Origin: Lachnospiraceae bacterium
Lineage (GTDB): Bacteria; Bacillota; Clostridia; Lachnospirales; Lachnospiraceae
Assembly: GCA_024682115.1 (NCBI GenBank)
Contig: JAIKZO010000150.1
Location: 1 to 39,563 of the forward strand
Direction: 5' to 3'
DNA: 39,563 nucleotides
The position numbers and the translations under genes were made by a program. Every line of letters starts with the position of its first letter. Positions within the stretch are counted from its first letter, which is position 1. Positions 7,206 to 15,888 of the stretch are shown here, piece by piece. The notes below the pieces were generated by a model. It searched no databases and had not been told where the DNA came from. It was given only the letters and a program-made list of their open reading frames with translations.

Positions 7206-9329
7206 CTAAAACACGGTCCTTATATCGACGATCTCATTATCCTTTACTTTAAAGCTCCAGATGCTGTGTGCGGGGAGCCTGTGTTCGCAAAGATAATACG
7301 TATCATCAATGTTAGTTATGCAGTACGGGGTTCCCCCTCCGATAAATTTCTCGTATATGTCTTCGTAACCGCCGCCCGCAAGATCGTTAAGATCCTTTGT
7401 CCTTATGATCGTAGCCGCGCTCTGGTCGGCGTTGATATCGGTGGAAACGGTGATGTAATACATGTCTTCTATCTTCGTAAGCTGCACCATGCCCGCGATC
7501 TCATCAGGTACGGGGTAGCGTTTTCTGATCTCAAAGCTTTGAAGATCCGCCTCTATTATGTTCAGATTTCCGGAAACAAAGAATACGCTGTCTCCGATTA
7601 TCGTAAATGAGCGGACATAAAAACCGTCAAGTTCGGGAATGCTCTTTATATCCGTCAGGTACATCCTCGTGCTTCCCTCTTCGTGCCTGAAAAGATACAT
7701 CTGTCCGGTGAGCGAACTCCAGGCATAGAATGTATCGGTCTTTTCATCGTAGATTATGTAATGAGGACGTTTTCCGATCCCCTCGAATTTCTGCGTGAGC
7801 GTAAATGACGGAACGTTTTCGGCTCCGATCCCTTTTTCGAAAACAAGGATCCTGTTGTTTTCGGTATCGTCGACAAGGTATACCTGTCCGTCGGAAGCCA
7901 CGGTATGTCCCATGTTTATGTCTTCCGTCATGATCTTCCAGGTATAAAGCGGAGCATCCAGACTTTCCGAATAGATCACCCGGTTATGATAGCAGTCGAC
8001 GATAAAATACAGCCCGTCGATCTTTGTGATATATGTGGGAACACTCAGGATGTCATCGGGGTTATCCTTTACTCCGTCGCCGTTTATGACTTCGCTTACG
8101 ACCTGTGACTCCATAAGCGGATCTTTAGCAACATAAGGCTTTGTCTCCTTAGAGCAGCCCGTGAGTATCAGTACTGCGAAAAAGGCCGTCACGAGAGACT
8201 TTTTCCCTATAGTGCTCTTATAAAGATGGAAAAGCAGCACCGGAATGAGAATGCAGATTATCAGGTATATCCACTTCGGATATTCATATATGCCTCTGCC
8301 GTAAACGTAATAGACATCCGTAAGGTATTTGTCCATATCAAAATGAACAAAGCCCTTTCCGCCCATATAAAGCTTGCAGACTATGGAATTGATGATGAAT
8401 ATCGTGAAGATATGGTGGAGCATGATCGATTTGGTGCTCCTTCCGATAATGCATATCCCTTCGAGTATCTTTTCCGTGATCCCGCTTATCGATAAAAGCT
8501 TCACGATGAGCTCGCTTATAAGAAGCCAGAATAAAATACCGGTTGTTACTGAAACAAACGGCACGACCGGTCCGTTCGCAAAAGCCGTTACCCAGACCGT
8601 GCTGAAAGCAAGTCCCGCACAGACCTTCACGAGCAGCATCTGCGCTATAAAGACAAAGCCGAGCGCCGCGCAAAGCGAAAGTACCCCTTCGATGTTATCC
8701 GCAGCGGGCTTCAGAGGTTCAAGCTTTGTTCTGTATATCCTGCCCAGGCCGAACCCGAACATCATTATAAATATCCTTCCGAAATCCTTGTAAGGCCCCC
8801 AGACATGTCCGCCGATCGCAAGAAATACCGTGACGATCCCCATGACCGTATAAAGCGCGAAAAGTATCCACTCATTATCCGGATGAAGCGTCGCCAAAAG
8901 CTTCCTTACGAACACATTAAGGACTTCCACAAAGAAGAGCGAGATAAGGAACCACGACGGCGCATTCAGCATGTACTGATGTCCGCCCATAAACGGCTCG
9001 GCCAGAAAGCTGTATAAGGAAAGATCCTGTCCGATGGAAAATCCTTTTGTATTAAGGACCGTTGAAAGGATCCCGTAAAGCAGGTTAAAGAAAAAATAAG
9101 GGACCAGAAAGGCCTTTGCTTTCTTAAGCACATATTTAAAGGGTGCTTTTTCCGAAGCCGGATCGTAAAAATATCCTGCTATGAACAAAAAGATATAGAC
9201 ATGGAAGGAATAATAGGGAAATATCCCTTTTATGTCAAAAAATCCCAGCTCAATATGACCTGCGGCTATGAAGATGATCCCGAGTGCCGAAAGCACTCTC
9301 ATCACTTTGTTCTCGTTACTTTTATCCAT
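7206..9329 (-). CDS. Acyltransferase-3 membrane protein fused to a lipobox-tethered beta-propeller-like domain
   Basis: Residues about 1-375 are an acyltransferase-3 (OafA/NolL-like) membrane domain with about ten helices, including the early motif ALGIIFIAAGHIELG and the block FHVYIFLFIAGYFY. The histidine at the GHIE motif fits the conserved helix-1 His. After the last helix and a KK pair comes SLVTAFFAVLILTGCSKE, a near-perfect lipoprotein signal ending at Cys392. Residues about 393-707 form a soluble domain with repeated short strands (KIDGLYFIVDCYHNRVI, ASDGQVYLVDDTENNRILVF), resembling NHL-type propeller blades. The usual family length is about 350 residues, so this is a fusion. It overlaps the upstream glycosyltransferase gene by eight bases. 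It probably acylates a surface glycan, with the propeller binding the product outside. Confidence 0.85.
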   Translation of the reverse strand: MDKSNENKVMRVLSALGIIFIAAGHIELGFFDIKGIFPYYSFHVYIFLFIAGYFYDPASEKAPFKYVLKKAKAFLVPYFFFNLLYGILSTVLNTKGFSIGQDLSLYSFLAEPFMGGHQYMLNAPSWFLISLFFVEVLNVFVRKLLATLHPDNEWILFALYTVMGIVTVFLAIGGHVWGPYKDFGRIFIMMFGFGLGRIYRTKLEPLKPAADNIEGVLSLCAALGFVFIAQMLLVKVCAGLAFSTVWVTAFANGPVVPFVSVTTGILFWLLISELIVKLLSISGITEKILEGICIIGRSTKSIMLHHIFTIFIINSIVCKLYMGGKGFVHFDMDKYLTDVYYVYGRGIYEYPKWIYLIICILIPVLLFHLYKSTIGKKSLVTAFFAVLILTGCSKETKPYVAKDPLMESQVVSEVINGDGVKDNPDDILSVPTYITKIDGLYFIVDCYHNRVIYSESLDAPLYTWKIMTEDINMGHTVASDGQVYLVDDTENNRILVFEKGIGAENVPSFTLTQKFEGIGKRPHYIIYDEKTDTFYAWSSLTGQMYLFRHEEGSTRMYLTDIKSIPELDGFYVRSFTIIGDSVFFVSGNLNIIEADLQSFEIRKRYPVPDEIAGMVQLTKIEDMYYITVSTDINADQSAATIIRTKDLNDLAGGGYEDIYEKFIGGGTPYCITNIDDTYYLCEHRLPAHSIWSFKVKDNEIVDIRTVF

Positions 9330-10869
9330 TTGTCTTTTTCCGATATATCCTGTATCTGTCCGTAGAGGTGATGACCTCGTAGCGGCTGTTTAAAAGCTCC
9401 GTATCAAATACTCCGTAGCAGGTGAGCATGGGCCAGTCTATGTGATCTATGCTCTTATCTTCCAACGTATCGCTTACCATGACATAATCGCATTCGCCCA
9501 AAGGCTCCTCGGCAAGTTCCTTGTCATAGAGGAACTTGATCACGTATTTCTGGTAATCGTCCGTATAATATATGCTCGTCATATCGCTCACGCGATTTCC
9601 GCCCTGTTCCATCGCACTTAAGGCATCTGCGATATCTATCTCGCGGTCTGCCATCGGCGCACGGTATCTGTATGTGAATAAAAGGGCAAAAAGAAGGCAC
9701 CCCGCCAGGATCACGGCTCCGGTATAAAAGCGGGATCCTCTCTTTAAAAAGCGTGATACGAAGATATCGACATACATCGATACGGAAAGCGAAAGCACCA
9801 GTCCGAAAAAGCTGAATACCCTAAGATACGGCTGGACTGACTGAACGATCAGCATCACCGGGAGCATTGCTATCGATACAAAAAGGAAAAGCTCCAAAAA
9901 TGCGGTCCTGTCCTTTATGAACCTTATCAGTGCAATAACAGCCGTTATTGCGAAGAAACCGAGGATCACCCATCCCATGCCTGAGAAGAACTGGTCAAAA
10001 AGGTTATCAAGATATATGAACAGTTCTTTTTTTACCACGGCAGGATCCATGCTCTGTATATAAGGAGACGCCAGCATGTAATCAAGTCCGGCTTTCGAAG
10101 CGGCAAACGGATCCTTTTTTATGATATCCAGCTGGTATACCCCGAAGTAGGCTGAAGAAGCATCCTTGCTTAAAAGATTCGAGCCTATCGCAAGCCATAT
10201 CATGAAATATATCCCGACACTGATAAGTGCCGCCACGGCAGAAGCTATGATCAGCTTTAAAAGCTTCCCGCCTTTCCCGTTTATCAGCAGGAACAGACCT
10301 CCGAAAACACATACCGGTATAACCCAGAACGTCGAGCTCGGGATAGCATATATCCCCATCGAAAGGCACAGCGTATATATGATGTATTCTTTTTTCCCGT
10401 TAAGGTCAAAACATATCCTGTAAAGGCAAAGAAGGCTTATAAGATAGCATGTCGTCGAAAGCGTATATCCCCTGCCCTGAACCGCCATATTATGCACGAG
10501 GAATACGGCTGCGTACAAAAATACGGAAAGATATGCCGTCTTGTTATCGATGAGCTTCCTTGCGAGGAAATATACGAGCATGATGTTGAGGGTCGCGCAG
10601 ATAAAAGAAACTCCCCTTAGCGCGATCGTGGCATTCCCGAAATAGGAAAGGAATCCCGAAAGTGCGGAATATCCGACATGATTGTTCGGCAAAGGCCAGT
10701 GTATCGTCGCATAGAGCGGGCCTCTGCTTATGAACGAATAATAGGTATACAGCTCGTCATACCAGGGCATGTTATTGAACATACGCTCGGCATAAACGGC
10801 TGCATAGGCTATCGCGATCAGAACGATATATATGATGTTTTTATCCTTTATTGCCCTGTTTTTCATCAC
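9322..10869 (-). CDS. GT-C fold glycosyltransferase (GT39/ArnT-like)
   Basis: This 515-residue multi-pass membrane protein starts with a helix followed by the outward loop NNMPWYDELYTYYSF, whose DE pair matches the catalytic acidic motif in the first loop of GT-C enzymes. Further motifs (IHWPLPNNHVGYSALSGF, and IALRGVSFICATLNIMLVYF) fit PMT/ArnT-like proteins. About eleven helices reach residue 420, followed by an extracytoplasmic tail of about 95 residues. Such enzymes use polyprenyl-phosphate sugars as donors on the outer face of the membrane. The start overlaps the upstream gene by 29 bases, and no strong ribosome site is visible, so coupling is likely. Donor and acceptor are unknown. Confidence 0.85.
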   Translation of the reverse strand: MMKNRAIKDKNIIYIVLIAIAYAAVYAERMFNNMPWYDELYTYYSFISRGPLYATIHWPLPNNHVGYSALSGFLSYFGNATIALRGVSFICATLNIMLVYFLARKLIDNKTAYLSVFLYAAVFLVHNMAVQGRGYTLSTTCYLISLLCLYRICFDLNGKKEYIIYTLCLSMGIYAIPSSTFWVIPVCVFGGLFLLINGKGGKLLKLIIASAVAALISVGIYFMIWLAIGSNLLSKDASSAYFGVYQLDIIKKDPFAASKAGLDYMLASPYIQSMDPAVVKKELFIYLDNLFDQFFSGMGWVILGFFAITAVIALIRFIKDRTAFLELFLFVSIAMLPVMLIVQSVQPYLRVFSFFGLVLSLSVSMYVDIFVSRFLKRGSRFYTGAVILAGCLLFALLFTYRYRAPMADREIDIADALSAMEQGGNRVSDMTSIYYTDDYQKYVIKFLYDKELAEEPLGECDYVMVSDTLEDKSIDHIDWPMLTCYGVFDTELLNSRYEVITSTDRYRIYRKKTNG

Positions 10870-12364
10870 TGAGTCTGTAAATGTTGAAATAATATCTCTC
10901 TATGAGGACCGAATCGTATTCTTCCGTGTTCTCTATACCTTTTTCTTTCCAGTCCTCAAGCAGATCCTCTCTTGAATTAAAGCTCCCGAAGAAGTATACC
11001 TTTTTTCCCGATCTTACCTGATCGGCAAGCTCATCTTCCGAAAGCTCAAAGTCACTCCTATTATACATCAATTCAACGATACAGTCGGGTCTTCCTTCAT
11101 AAAGATAGACCGTATTGTCGGGAAGATAATAAGATATCAGCGTGCAAACGTGATCGAAATTCGTTACTATCACGCCATCCTTAGGAATGGAGGAAAGAAC
11201 TTCTTCCGCTTCCTTCATCTTGTCGCACTTGAGTTTTTCTTCGTAGCGGTAAGAACCGATCACCATCCTTCCGCAAAAAGCAAAGATAAGAAGCGTAAAA
11301 AGGAAACGCGCCTTATTTTGTGCAACCGTATAAAATGCGAAAGCGACCGAAAGGTAAAATGCTCCGAGCACCGGGATCATATATCTGTATACGAATATCG
11401 GCCTTCCGATGATCGAAAGCACAAAACCCGTAAGGACCGTGAACGCAAGGACTCCGGGCCCCGCAAGAGCGATGAACACTTCATCGGCACTTCTTTTTTT
11501 CATAAGGAAAAGGACATATATCAGCGCGATGAGAGCTATGACGAGCACGGCACATACATATCCCAAAGCGCCTGCTCCGTCCGAGGGAAGGAACAGGAAT
11601 TTAAGGCAGCCCGGCAGGCTCCTTAACGTCAGCGGAAGTATCCAGTATTCGTCGGATACTGCACTCATCTGTGATCTGAGCGGTCCTATCCAGGGAAGGT
11701 ATAAAAGGATCGAAAATCCGGCGCAGATAAAGAGCCACTTTACGTGCTTCTTTTTACCCGTACAGAGTGCATAGATCCCATATCCGATATAGAGTCCCAC
11801 CGTCGCAACGCAGGCATAATACTGTGTATATGCGGTCGCTATTCCGGAAAGAAGGAATACGATGATCGCCGCTTTTTCGTTATTTTCGTTCATCAGAGCG
11901 ATCAGCGCCGTAAACGATATCGTTATCAGCATCATCGCAAAAGAATACATCCTGATCTCGGCATAATTGGACCCGAGTTTAGGCATCACCGACATAAGGA
12001 AGATGAACAGACCTCCTGTGAATACCCCGAATCTTTTTCTTACGGGGAAAACGGCGAGTATAAAGAGCACTGCCCAGGGTAGGAACGAAGCCAGTTTGGC
12101 AAAAAGGATGAGACTGCCTTTTCCGAAGATCGCCGTACCCGCATCCATCACAAGTTTTAGGTAGAAATAATACAGAGGCGGATGAACATCCGATGTAGTA
12201 AGCCTTACTATCTCACTGAACGAAGAGGACGAAAAAAATACGGAAAAGACTTCATCATACCAGATGTCATTTCCGTATAGTGTAACACTATACGCCACAA
12301 TGGCTGCAAATGCCGTGGCGTATAGTATGATTCCTATTATCTTGAAGATCTTATCCTTATTCAA
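10841..12364 (-). CDS. GT-C fold glycosyltransferase (PMT_2/GT39-like)
   Basis: This 507-residue membrane protein carries GNDIWYDEVFS in its first outer loop and then SDVHPPLYYFYLKL, the classical motif pair of PMT_2/GT39-like enzymes. About ten to eleven helices are followed by a soluble C-terminal part (about 385-507) with ELMYNRSDFELSEDEL. It uses a TTG start at 12364, nine bases after the VanW stop. No clear ribosome site or nearby ATG is visible, so the start is less certain. A palindrome lies within the first 31 codons (separate entry). The neighbouring second GT-C gene suggests two consecutive sugar additions or decoration of one polymer. Specificity is not readable from sequence. Confidence 0.85.
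   Translation of the reverse strand: MNKDKIFKIIGIILYATAFAAIVAYSVTLYGNDIWYDEVFSVFFSSSSFSEIVRLTTSDVHPPLYYFYLKLVMDAGTAIFGKGSLILFAKLASFLPWAVLFILAVFPVRKRFGVFTGGLFIFLMSVMPKLGSNYAEIRMYSFAMMLITISFTALIALMNENNEKAAIIVFLLSGIATAYTQYYACVATVGLYIGYGIYALCTGKKKHVKWLFICAGFSILLYLPWIGPLRSQMSAVSDEYWILPLTLRSLPGCLKFLFLPSDGAGALGYVCAVLVIALIALIYVLFLMKKRSADEVFIALAGPGVLAFTVLTGFVLSIIGRPIFVYRYMIPVLGAFYLSVAFAFYTVAQNKARFLFTLLIFAFCGRMVIGSYRYEEKLKCDKMKEAEEVLSSIPKDGVIVTNFDHVCTLISYYLPDNTVYLYEGRPDCIVELMYNRSDFELSEDELADQVRSGKKVYFFGSFNSREDLLEDWKEKGIENTEEYDSVLIERYYFNIYRLSDEKQGNKG
12274..12294. repeat. Perfect palindrome, 10-bp arms, at the 5' end of a GT-C gene
   Basis: The arms CGTATAGTGT and ACACTATACG flank a single central base. 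The palindrome lies about 24-30 codons into the glycosyltransferase gene, and a further CGTATAGTATG half-site follows at about 12318. It could be an operator or a strong mRNA hairpin near a TTG start, or simply a coding coincidence. Confidence 0.6.
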
Positions 12365-12373
12365 TGTAATTAA

Positions 12374-13249
12374 TTACGGAGCCTTGCAAATCGCTATCGT
12401 GGCTATTCCGTCTTTCGCCTCTGCCAGGATCATTATAGGGAAATTATAAGGATTTATGAAGGTAAGGTCAAGTTTTCCCCAGCTGACCGTAGCATCGAGA
12501 TTAGGCTTTAAATATGTTACCGGAAGGGAATGGAAATGGTGTTCCGTTGCGGGTATCTGAGCGATCATCATCGCCACGTAAAGAGTAGATGATATCTGGC
12601 AGATGCCTCCGCCTATTCCGTCAACGACCTGCCCGCCGCTGTATACATGCGCTACCTTAAAGCCCCTGGCCGATGTTCTCTGTCCGACGGCCTCATTATA
12701 AGAAAAAGCTCCTCCGGGAGGAATGATAGTCCCGGTCATATAGTTGCAGGCAAGAGTGAGGTTATCCCCTCTTGCTATCTTGTAATTGTATTTGGTCGAA
12801 TACCTTCCGAGCGTAACCGTATTATAGTCATCATCGGGAGGGAAAACACAGGCTCTTTTTGACTTGTATCCCGAAGAAAGATAATGCTCGTAGTACTTCC
12901 AGTAACTGTAGGTGAACTTACTCATCAGGTCTTCGTTGTAATACATATAGGCCTTGACATTAAAGTACGGGTTGGCATTCATCAGTATCATGTACTCTTC
13001 CGGAGTCATGTTCGGATGGGAAGCCACATAGGCTCTGTGCGATTCTATCGTTGCGGCTCTGTCCGCATCGATCTGAGCCTGCAAAGCTGCCTGCTGGGCC
13101 TCGGCAAGTGCCTGTGCCGCCAAAGCTGCCTGTACGGCTGCATCATCTGTCGCGGCATTGTTATCCGTGATCTCATCGGCAAGCGCAGGCTGAGCAGTCA
13201 GCACAAACGCCGTGACCACGGCTAAAACTGCGGATAATAACTTTTTCAT
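12374..13249 (-). CDS. Secreted VanW-domain protein
   Basis: This 291-residue protein has a clear signal peptide (cleavage probably after residue 24, ALA|DE) and then an Ala/Gln-rich helical stretch (about 30-68). The C-terminal half (about 150-285) is a VanW domain, with GRYSTKYNYKIARGDNL, IPPGGAFSYNEAVGQRT, GIGGGICQISSTLY and LDATVSWGKLDLTFINPYNF. VanW proteins are cell-envelope proteins of uncertain biochemical role and are not by themselves evidence of vancomycin resistance. A GAGGAG ribosome site precedes the ATG. It lies 18 bases after the DUF5722-like gene, and both are secreted. This suggests that the operon begins with two exported proteins acting on the wall or on the polymer. Confidence 0.92.
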   Translation of the reverse strand: MKKLLSAVLAVVTAFVLTAQPALADEITDNNAATDDAAVQAALAAQALAEAQQAALQAQIDADRAATIESHRAYVASHPNMTPEEYMILMNANPYFNVKAYMYYNEDLMSKFTYSYWKYYEHYLSSGYKSKRACVFPPDDDYNTVTLGRYSTKYNYKIARGDNLTLACNYMTGTIIPPGGAFSYNEAVGQRTSARGFKVAHVYSGGQVVDGIGGGICQISSTLYVAMMIAQIPATEHHFHSLPVTYLKPNLDATVSWGKLDLTFINPYNFPIMILAEAKDGIATIAICKAP

Positions 13250-13267
13250 TTCTCCTCGCTCTTTTCC

Positions 13268-14710
13268 TTAATATGATACGATCTGTTTCCAGTTCGAAAT
13301 ACCTATATAATTGAGCGCCCAGTCATTATACTTACCGGCGTTGTTGGTTATAAGGCTGTTATATACTTCCTCCGATATGCCCGTGGTACTGAAGTTAGAT
13401 CTTCCGCCCTCGTTCATACGGTGATAATATATCCTTTTTATAACGGGATTGTTCCTGGCCGCCTGATAGCATGCCATCATGGCCGCAGCCTGAACCTCCA
13501 CACCCTGTGCCTGTGTGATACCTATCTCGGGAAGGATGACTTCTCTTATCCCTCCTCTCGGATTATGCATGGCGGGAAGCGCCATGAAACCGGTCATGAC
13601 GGGAAGGTTCTGGAAAGTAACGACCTGGCCGGCCGCAACCTGTGCGGCATAAGCCGATCCGTTCGAGCATCCCGACATATCCCAGAATTTCGCATAAAGC
13701 ATGGGATTCGGATAAGGATGCTGGCAGAGGTTCCAGTCGATATTTCCTTCGGTGCATATATCGGCATTGAAACGGATAAGGAAATCCAGTCCGTCCATAT
13801 ATTCATAGTATTTATAAGATCCGACAGGATTATCCATGTTCCACATCTGGTCAAGGGATACATATACCTTGGCATTTGCGTTCACGGACTTTATGGCATT
13901 ATAGCTGACTCTGAAGGCCTGAACGTACTCTCTTACATAATCGTCCCAGTCCATGGAAGCAGTATAGTTCCATATCCTGTTATTTACTTCATTACCTATT
14001 ATAAACTCATCGACCCTCGTATTGGCAGCGAAATATGTCATCGTTTCATAAAGCTTGGCAACACCCTGCGGATTTGAAGCATTGAAAGCGTAATACATCT
14101 TCTTTCCGTTAATCGGATGCGCGTCTCCGCCCTTTGACTTGGGGTTTATGAGCGTTTTATCCGCCCTGTTGACGATGACGGCCGTAGAATAGTTGTCTCG
14201 AAGGACTGCGGCTATATTGGTCTCGCCGACCCTGTAAAGGACCATTTTATTGGTGGGCTCTACAAAACCGACATCCTGAAGAGGTCTCGTCTGAGTTGCT
14301 GCAACTTCAGGGTTGGTTATATACTGTGCGTTCGCGATCATGACGGGTTTTCCGCCTATAAGGGTACAGAGTGCGAATTTATTGCATATCCTCGATGCGC
14401 CCGATGTATCGTAAAGACTGAAAGCAAATGAAGGATTCGCCGACATGGCAGCCGATGCTACGCAGGTATCTCCCGAAGAAACCGAATACTCATAAGGCAT
14501 GAGCTGGTAAAGATAAAGCATTCCGTCATCCGAAGACGGGATCGTGGGCAGTGATGCCGAATAAACAACGGTATTGGCGTTGGAAAGACGACATGTGGCT
14601 ACCGCAGTTATCGCAGTTGCGACCGCCGTGTCGGCCTTAGCCGGGATAACGGTCAAAAAGAGCATTGCCGCCGTGACCAGTAAAGCAGCGAGTTTCTTTA
14701 ATTTCTTCAT
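13268..14710 (-). CDS. Secreted DUF5722-like TIM-barrel (glycoside-hydrolase-like) protein
   Basis: This 480-residue protein has a signal peptide ending near VIPAKA|DT. A long domain resembles DUF5722 and clan GH-A TIM barrels. The motif FIIGNEVNNRIWNY gives an Asn-Glu pair typical of the acid/base at the end of strand 4, and ILPEIGIT offers a possible nucleophile Glu late in the fold. An invariant-looking CQHPYPNP loop lies between them. Substrate is unknown; a surface glycan is a reasonable guess from context. The ATG at 14710 is chosen because AGGAGA lies about eight bases upstream; a TTG precedes it directly. This appears to be the first gene of the 12-gene envelope operon. Confidence 0.85.
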   Translation of the reverse strand: MKKLKKLAALLVTAAMLFLTVIPAKADTAVATAITAVATCRLSNANTVVYSASLPTIPSSDDGMLYLYQLMPYEYSVSSGDTCVASAAMSANPSFAFSLYDTSGASRICNKFALCTLIGGKPVMIANAQYITNPEVAATQTRPLQDVGFVEPTNKMVLYRVGETNIAAVLRDNYSTAVIVNRADKTLINPKSKGGDAHPINGKKMYYAFNASNPQGVAKLYETMTYFAANTRVDEFIIGNEVNNRIWNYTASMDWDDYVREYVQAFRVSYNAIKSVNANAKVYVSLDQMWNMDNPVGSYKYYEYMDGLDFLIRFNADICTEGNIDWNLCQHPYPNPMLYAKFWDMSGCSNGSAYAAQVAAGQVVTFQNLPVMTGFMALPAMHNPRGGIREVILPEIGITQAQGVEVQAAAMMACYQAARNNPVIKRIYYHRMNEGGRSNFSTTGISEEVYNSLITNNAGKYNDWALNYIGISNWKQIVSY

Positions 14711-14797
14711 CAATCATTCTCCTAAAAGGCCGACCCCGCAGATCGGTTATTATCGCTTTAAAGCATGGTGCTCACATGGCGATTTTCCGCATAAAAA

Positions 14798-14830
14798 CAG
14801 AGTATGCGCATATAAACACATACTCTATTT
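14798..14830 (-). terminator. Intrinsic terminator of the zinc-ribbon gene
   Basis: On the minus strand AGAGTATG and CATACTCT form a perfect 8-bp stem around a 12-base loop, followed by TGTTTTTA. It lies about 65 bases after the zinc-ribbon gene stop and about 90 bases before the long envelope operon, so it separates the two transcripts. Confidence 0.65.
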
Positions 14831-14849
14831 TATCCGAAACCATAATATC
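14826..14849 (-). promoter_or_regulatory. Possible promoter of the envelope operon, placed ahead of the terminator hairpin
   Basis: On the minus strand TTGAAT and TAAAAT are separated by about 18 bases. A small inverted repeat, ACCACAATATGTGGT (14859-14873), lies just upstream. Initiation here would begin inside the terminator hairpin and so prevent it from forming on the new transcript. This is an inference from sequence only. Confidence 0.3.
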
Positions 14850-14894
14850 AATTCAACTACCACATATTGTGGTAAAAGGATGAGTTATCAACTA

Positions 14895-15812
14895 TCAGAA
14901 CGGCATATCGTCGATGATCCATTCATTGTTAACCTTGTATACCTTGAACGTGACATCATCAGTGTCCTTGTCATCCTTACCCTTGATCGTATATTCTATC
15001 TCGACCTCATAGCCCTTCTTAACATCGGCCTCTTTATACTTGCTTCCGAGCTCCTTGTAGATGCTCTGTACTTTCTTGGCATTGCTCTTATTAAGCTCTT
15101 CGCCGTAGAATATCGCATCTTCCTCGTAGTATTCGGCTGATTCCTTGTAGGTGTCTCCCTGGCTCTTAAGCGTTTCCCTGTAGGCCTTGAGTTCCTTGTT
15201 TGAAAGCTCATCCACCTCGGTCACCTTGAACGTATATTTCCAGTTCTTTCCGAATTCATCTTCGATCTCATCGTAATGATCCTTCATTATTTCCTCAAGA
15301 TACTCTTCGTTTTCTTCAACCTCGTCCTTATCACCGATCTCGTTTGCAAGCTTCAAAAGCTCCATCTGAGCCTTGTAGTCGAATGAAGGAGAATTGAGCT
15401 TAAAGAATTCATAATAGTTCTCTTCCCTGCTGTTGAGCAAAGAGATGTACTTCTTTATGGGCTTTTTGTATCCGCCGCCAAGAAGCAGTGAGCATGCAAG
15501 AACGATAACGACCAGCGCTACAACGGCTGCGCCGATTATGATCGCAAGCTTCTTAACTTTATCATCTAACTTAAATCCGCCCTTCTTCTCGGGAGAAGCG
15601 GATGCAGAAGGCTGGGGATCCGCATAAGCAGCTGCCGAAACGGTATCGGCCGCAGCGGCTGAAGAATCAAATACAGGTTCGCTCTGAACAGGTGCACTCT
15701 CGGGTGCGGGAGCGGCTGCCTGAGCCTGAACCTCGTCGACCTTTGTTCCGCATGCTCCGCAGAATTTTGTATTATCATCCATTTCCTGACCGCAATTAGG
15801 ACAATATTTCAT
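14895..15812 (-). CDS. Zinc-ribbon, single-pass membrane protein with extracytoplasmic domain
   Basis: I place the start at the ATG at 15812 (305 residues), because GGAGGG lies about eight bases upstream; an upstream in-frame start at 15854 would fall at the predicted transcription start. Residues 4-22 are a zinc ribbon (CPNCG and CGACG). An Ala/Pro/Ser-rich linker follows to about residue 75, then one membrane helix (about 89-110). The outer domain is charged and Lys/Glu/Tyr-rich, with a pattern like small DUF4878-type domains (inferred). This architecture, a cytoplasmic zinc ribbon plus an external domain, is common in Clostridia but functionally undefined. It has its own near-consensus promoter and a terminator, so it is monocistronic. 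Confidence 0.88.
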   Translation of the reverse strand: MKYCPNCGQEMDDNTKFCGACGTKVDEVQAQAAAPAPESAPVQSEPVFDSSAAAADTVSAAAYADPQPSASASPEKKGGFKLDDKVKKLAIIIGAAVVALVVIVLACSLLLGGGYKKPIKKYISLLNSREENYYEFFKLNSPSFDYKAQMELLKLANEIGDKDEVEENEEYLEEIMKDHYDEIEDEFGKNWKYTFKVTEVDELSNKELKAYRETLKSQGDTYKESAEYYEEDAIFYGEELNKSNAKKVQSIYKELGSKYKEADVKKGYEVEIEYTIKGKDDKDTDDVTFKVYKVNNEWIIDDMPF

Positions 15813-15859
15813 CTTTAAACCCTCCAAAAAATTTTGATCTGATAAGTATATCACCCATA

Positions 15860-15888
15860 ATTTTAGCTTTATTAAGCCCTATTGTCAA
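15860..15888 (-). promoter_or_regulatory. Near-consensus promoter of the zinc-ribbon gene
   Basis: On the minus strand TTGACA (15883-15888) and TAAAAT (15860-15865) are separated by exactly 17 bases. The predicted transcript starts about 40 bases before the chosen ATG. The spacer and -35 box are overlapped by the inverted repeat at 15873-15900. Confidence 0.75.

Noticed and set aside
12374-13249. Vancomycin resistance locus
   Set aside because: VanW alone does not confer resistance; no vanH, vanA/B-type ligase, vanX, vanR or vanS is present.
15812-15854. Longer start for the zinc-ribbon protein
   Set aside because: The upstream start lies at the predicted transcription start and has no ribosome site, whereas ATG at 15812 has GGAGGG at correct spacing and begins MKYCPNCG, the usual opening.
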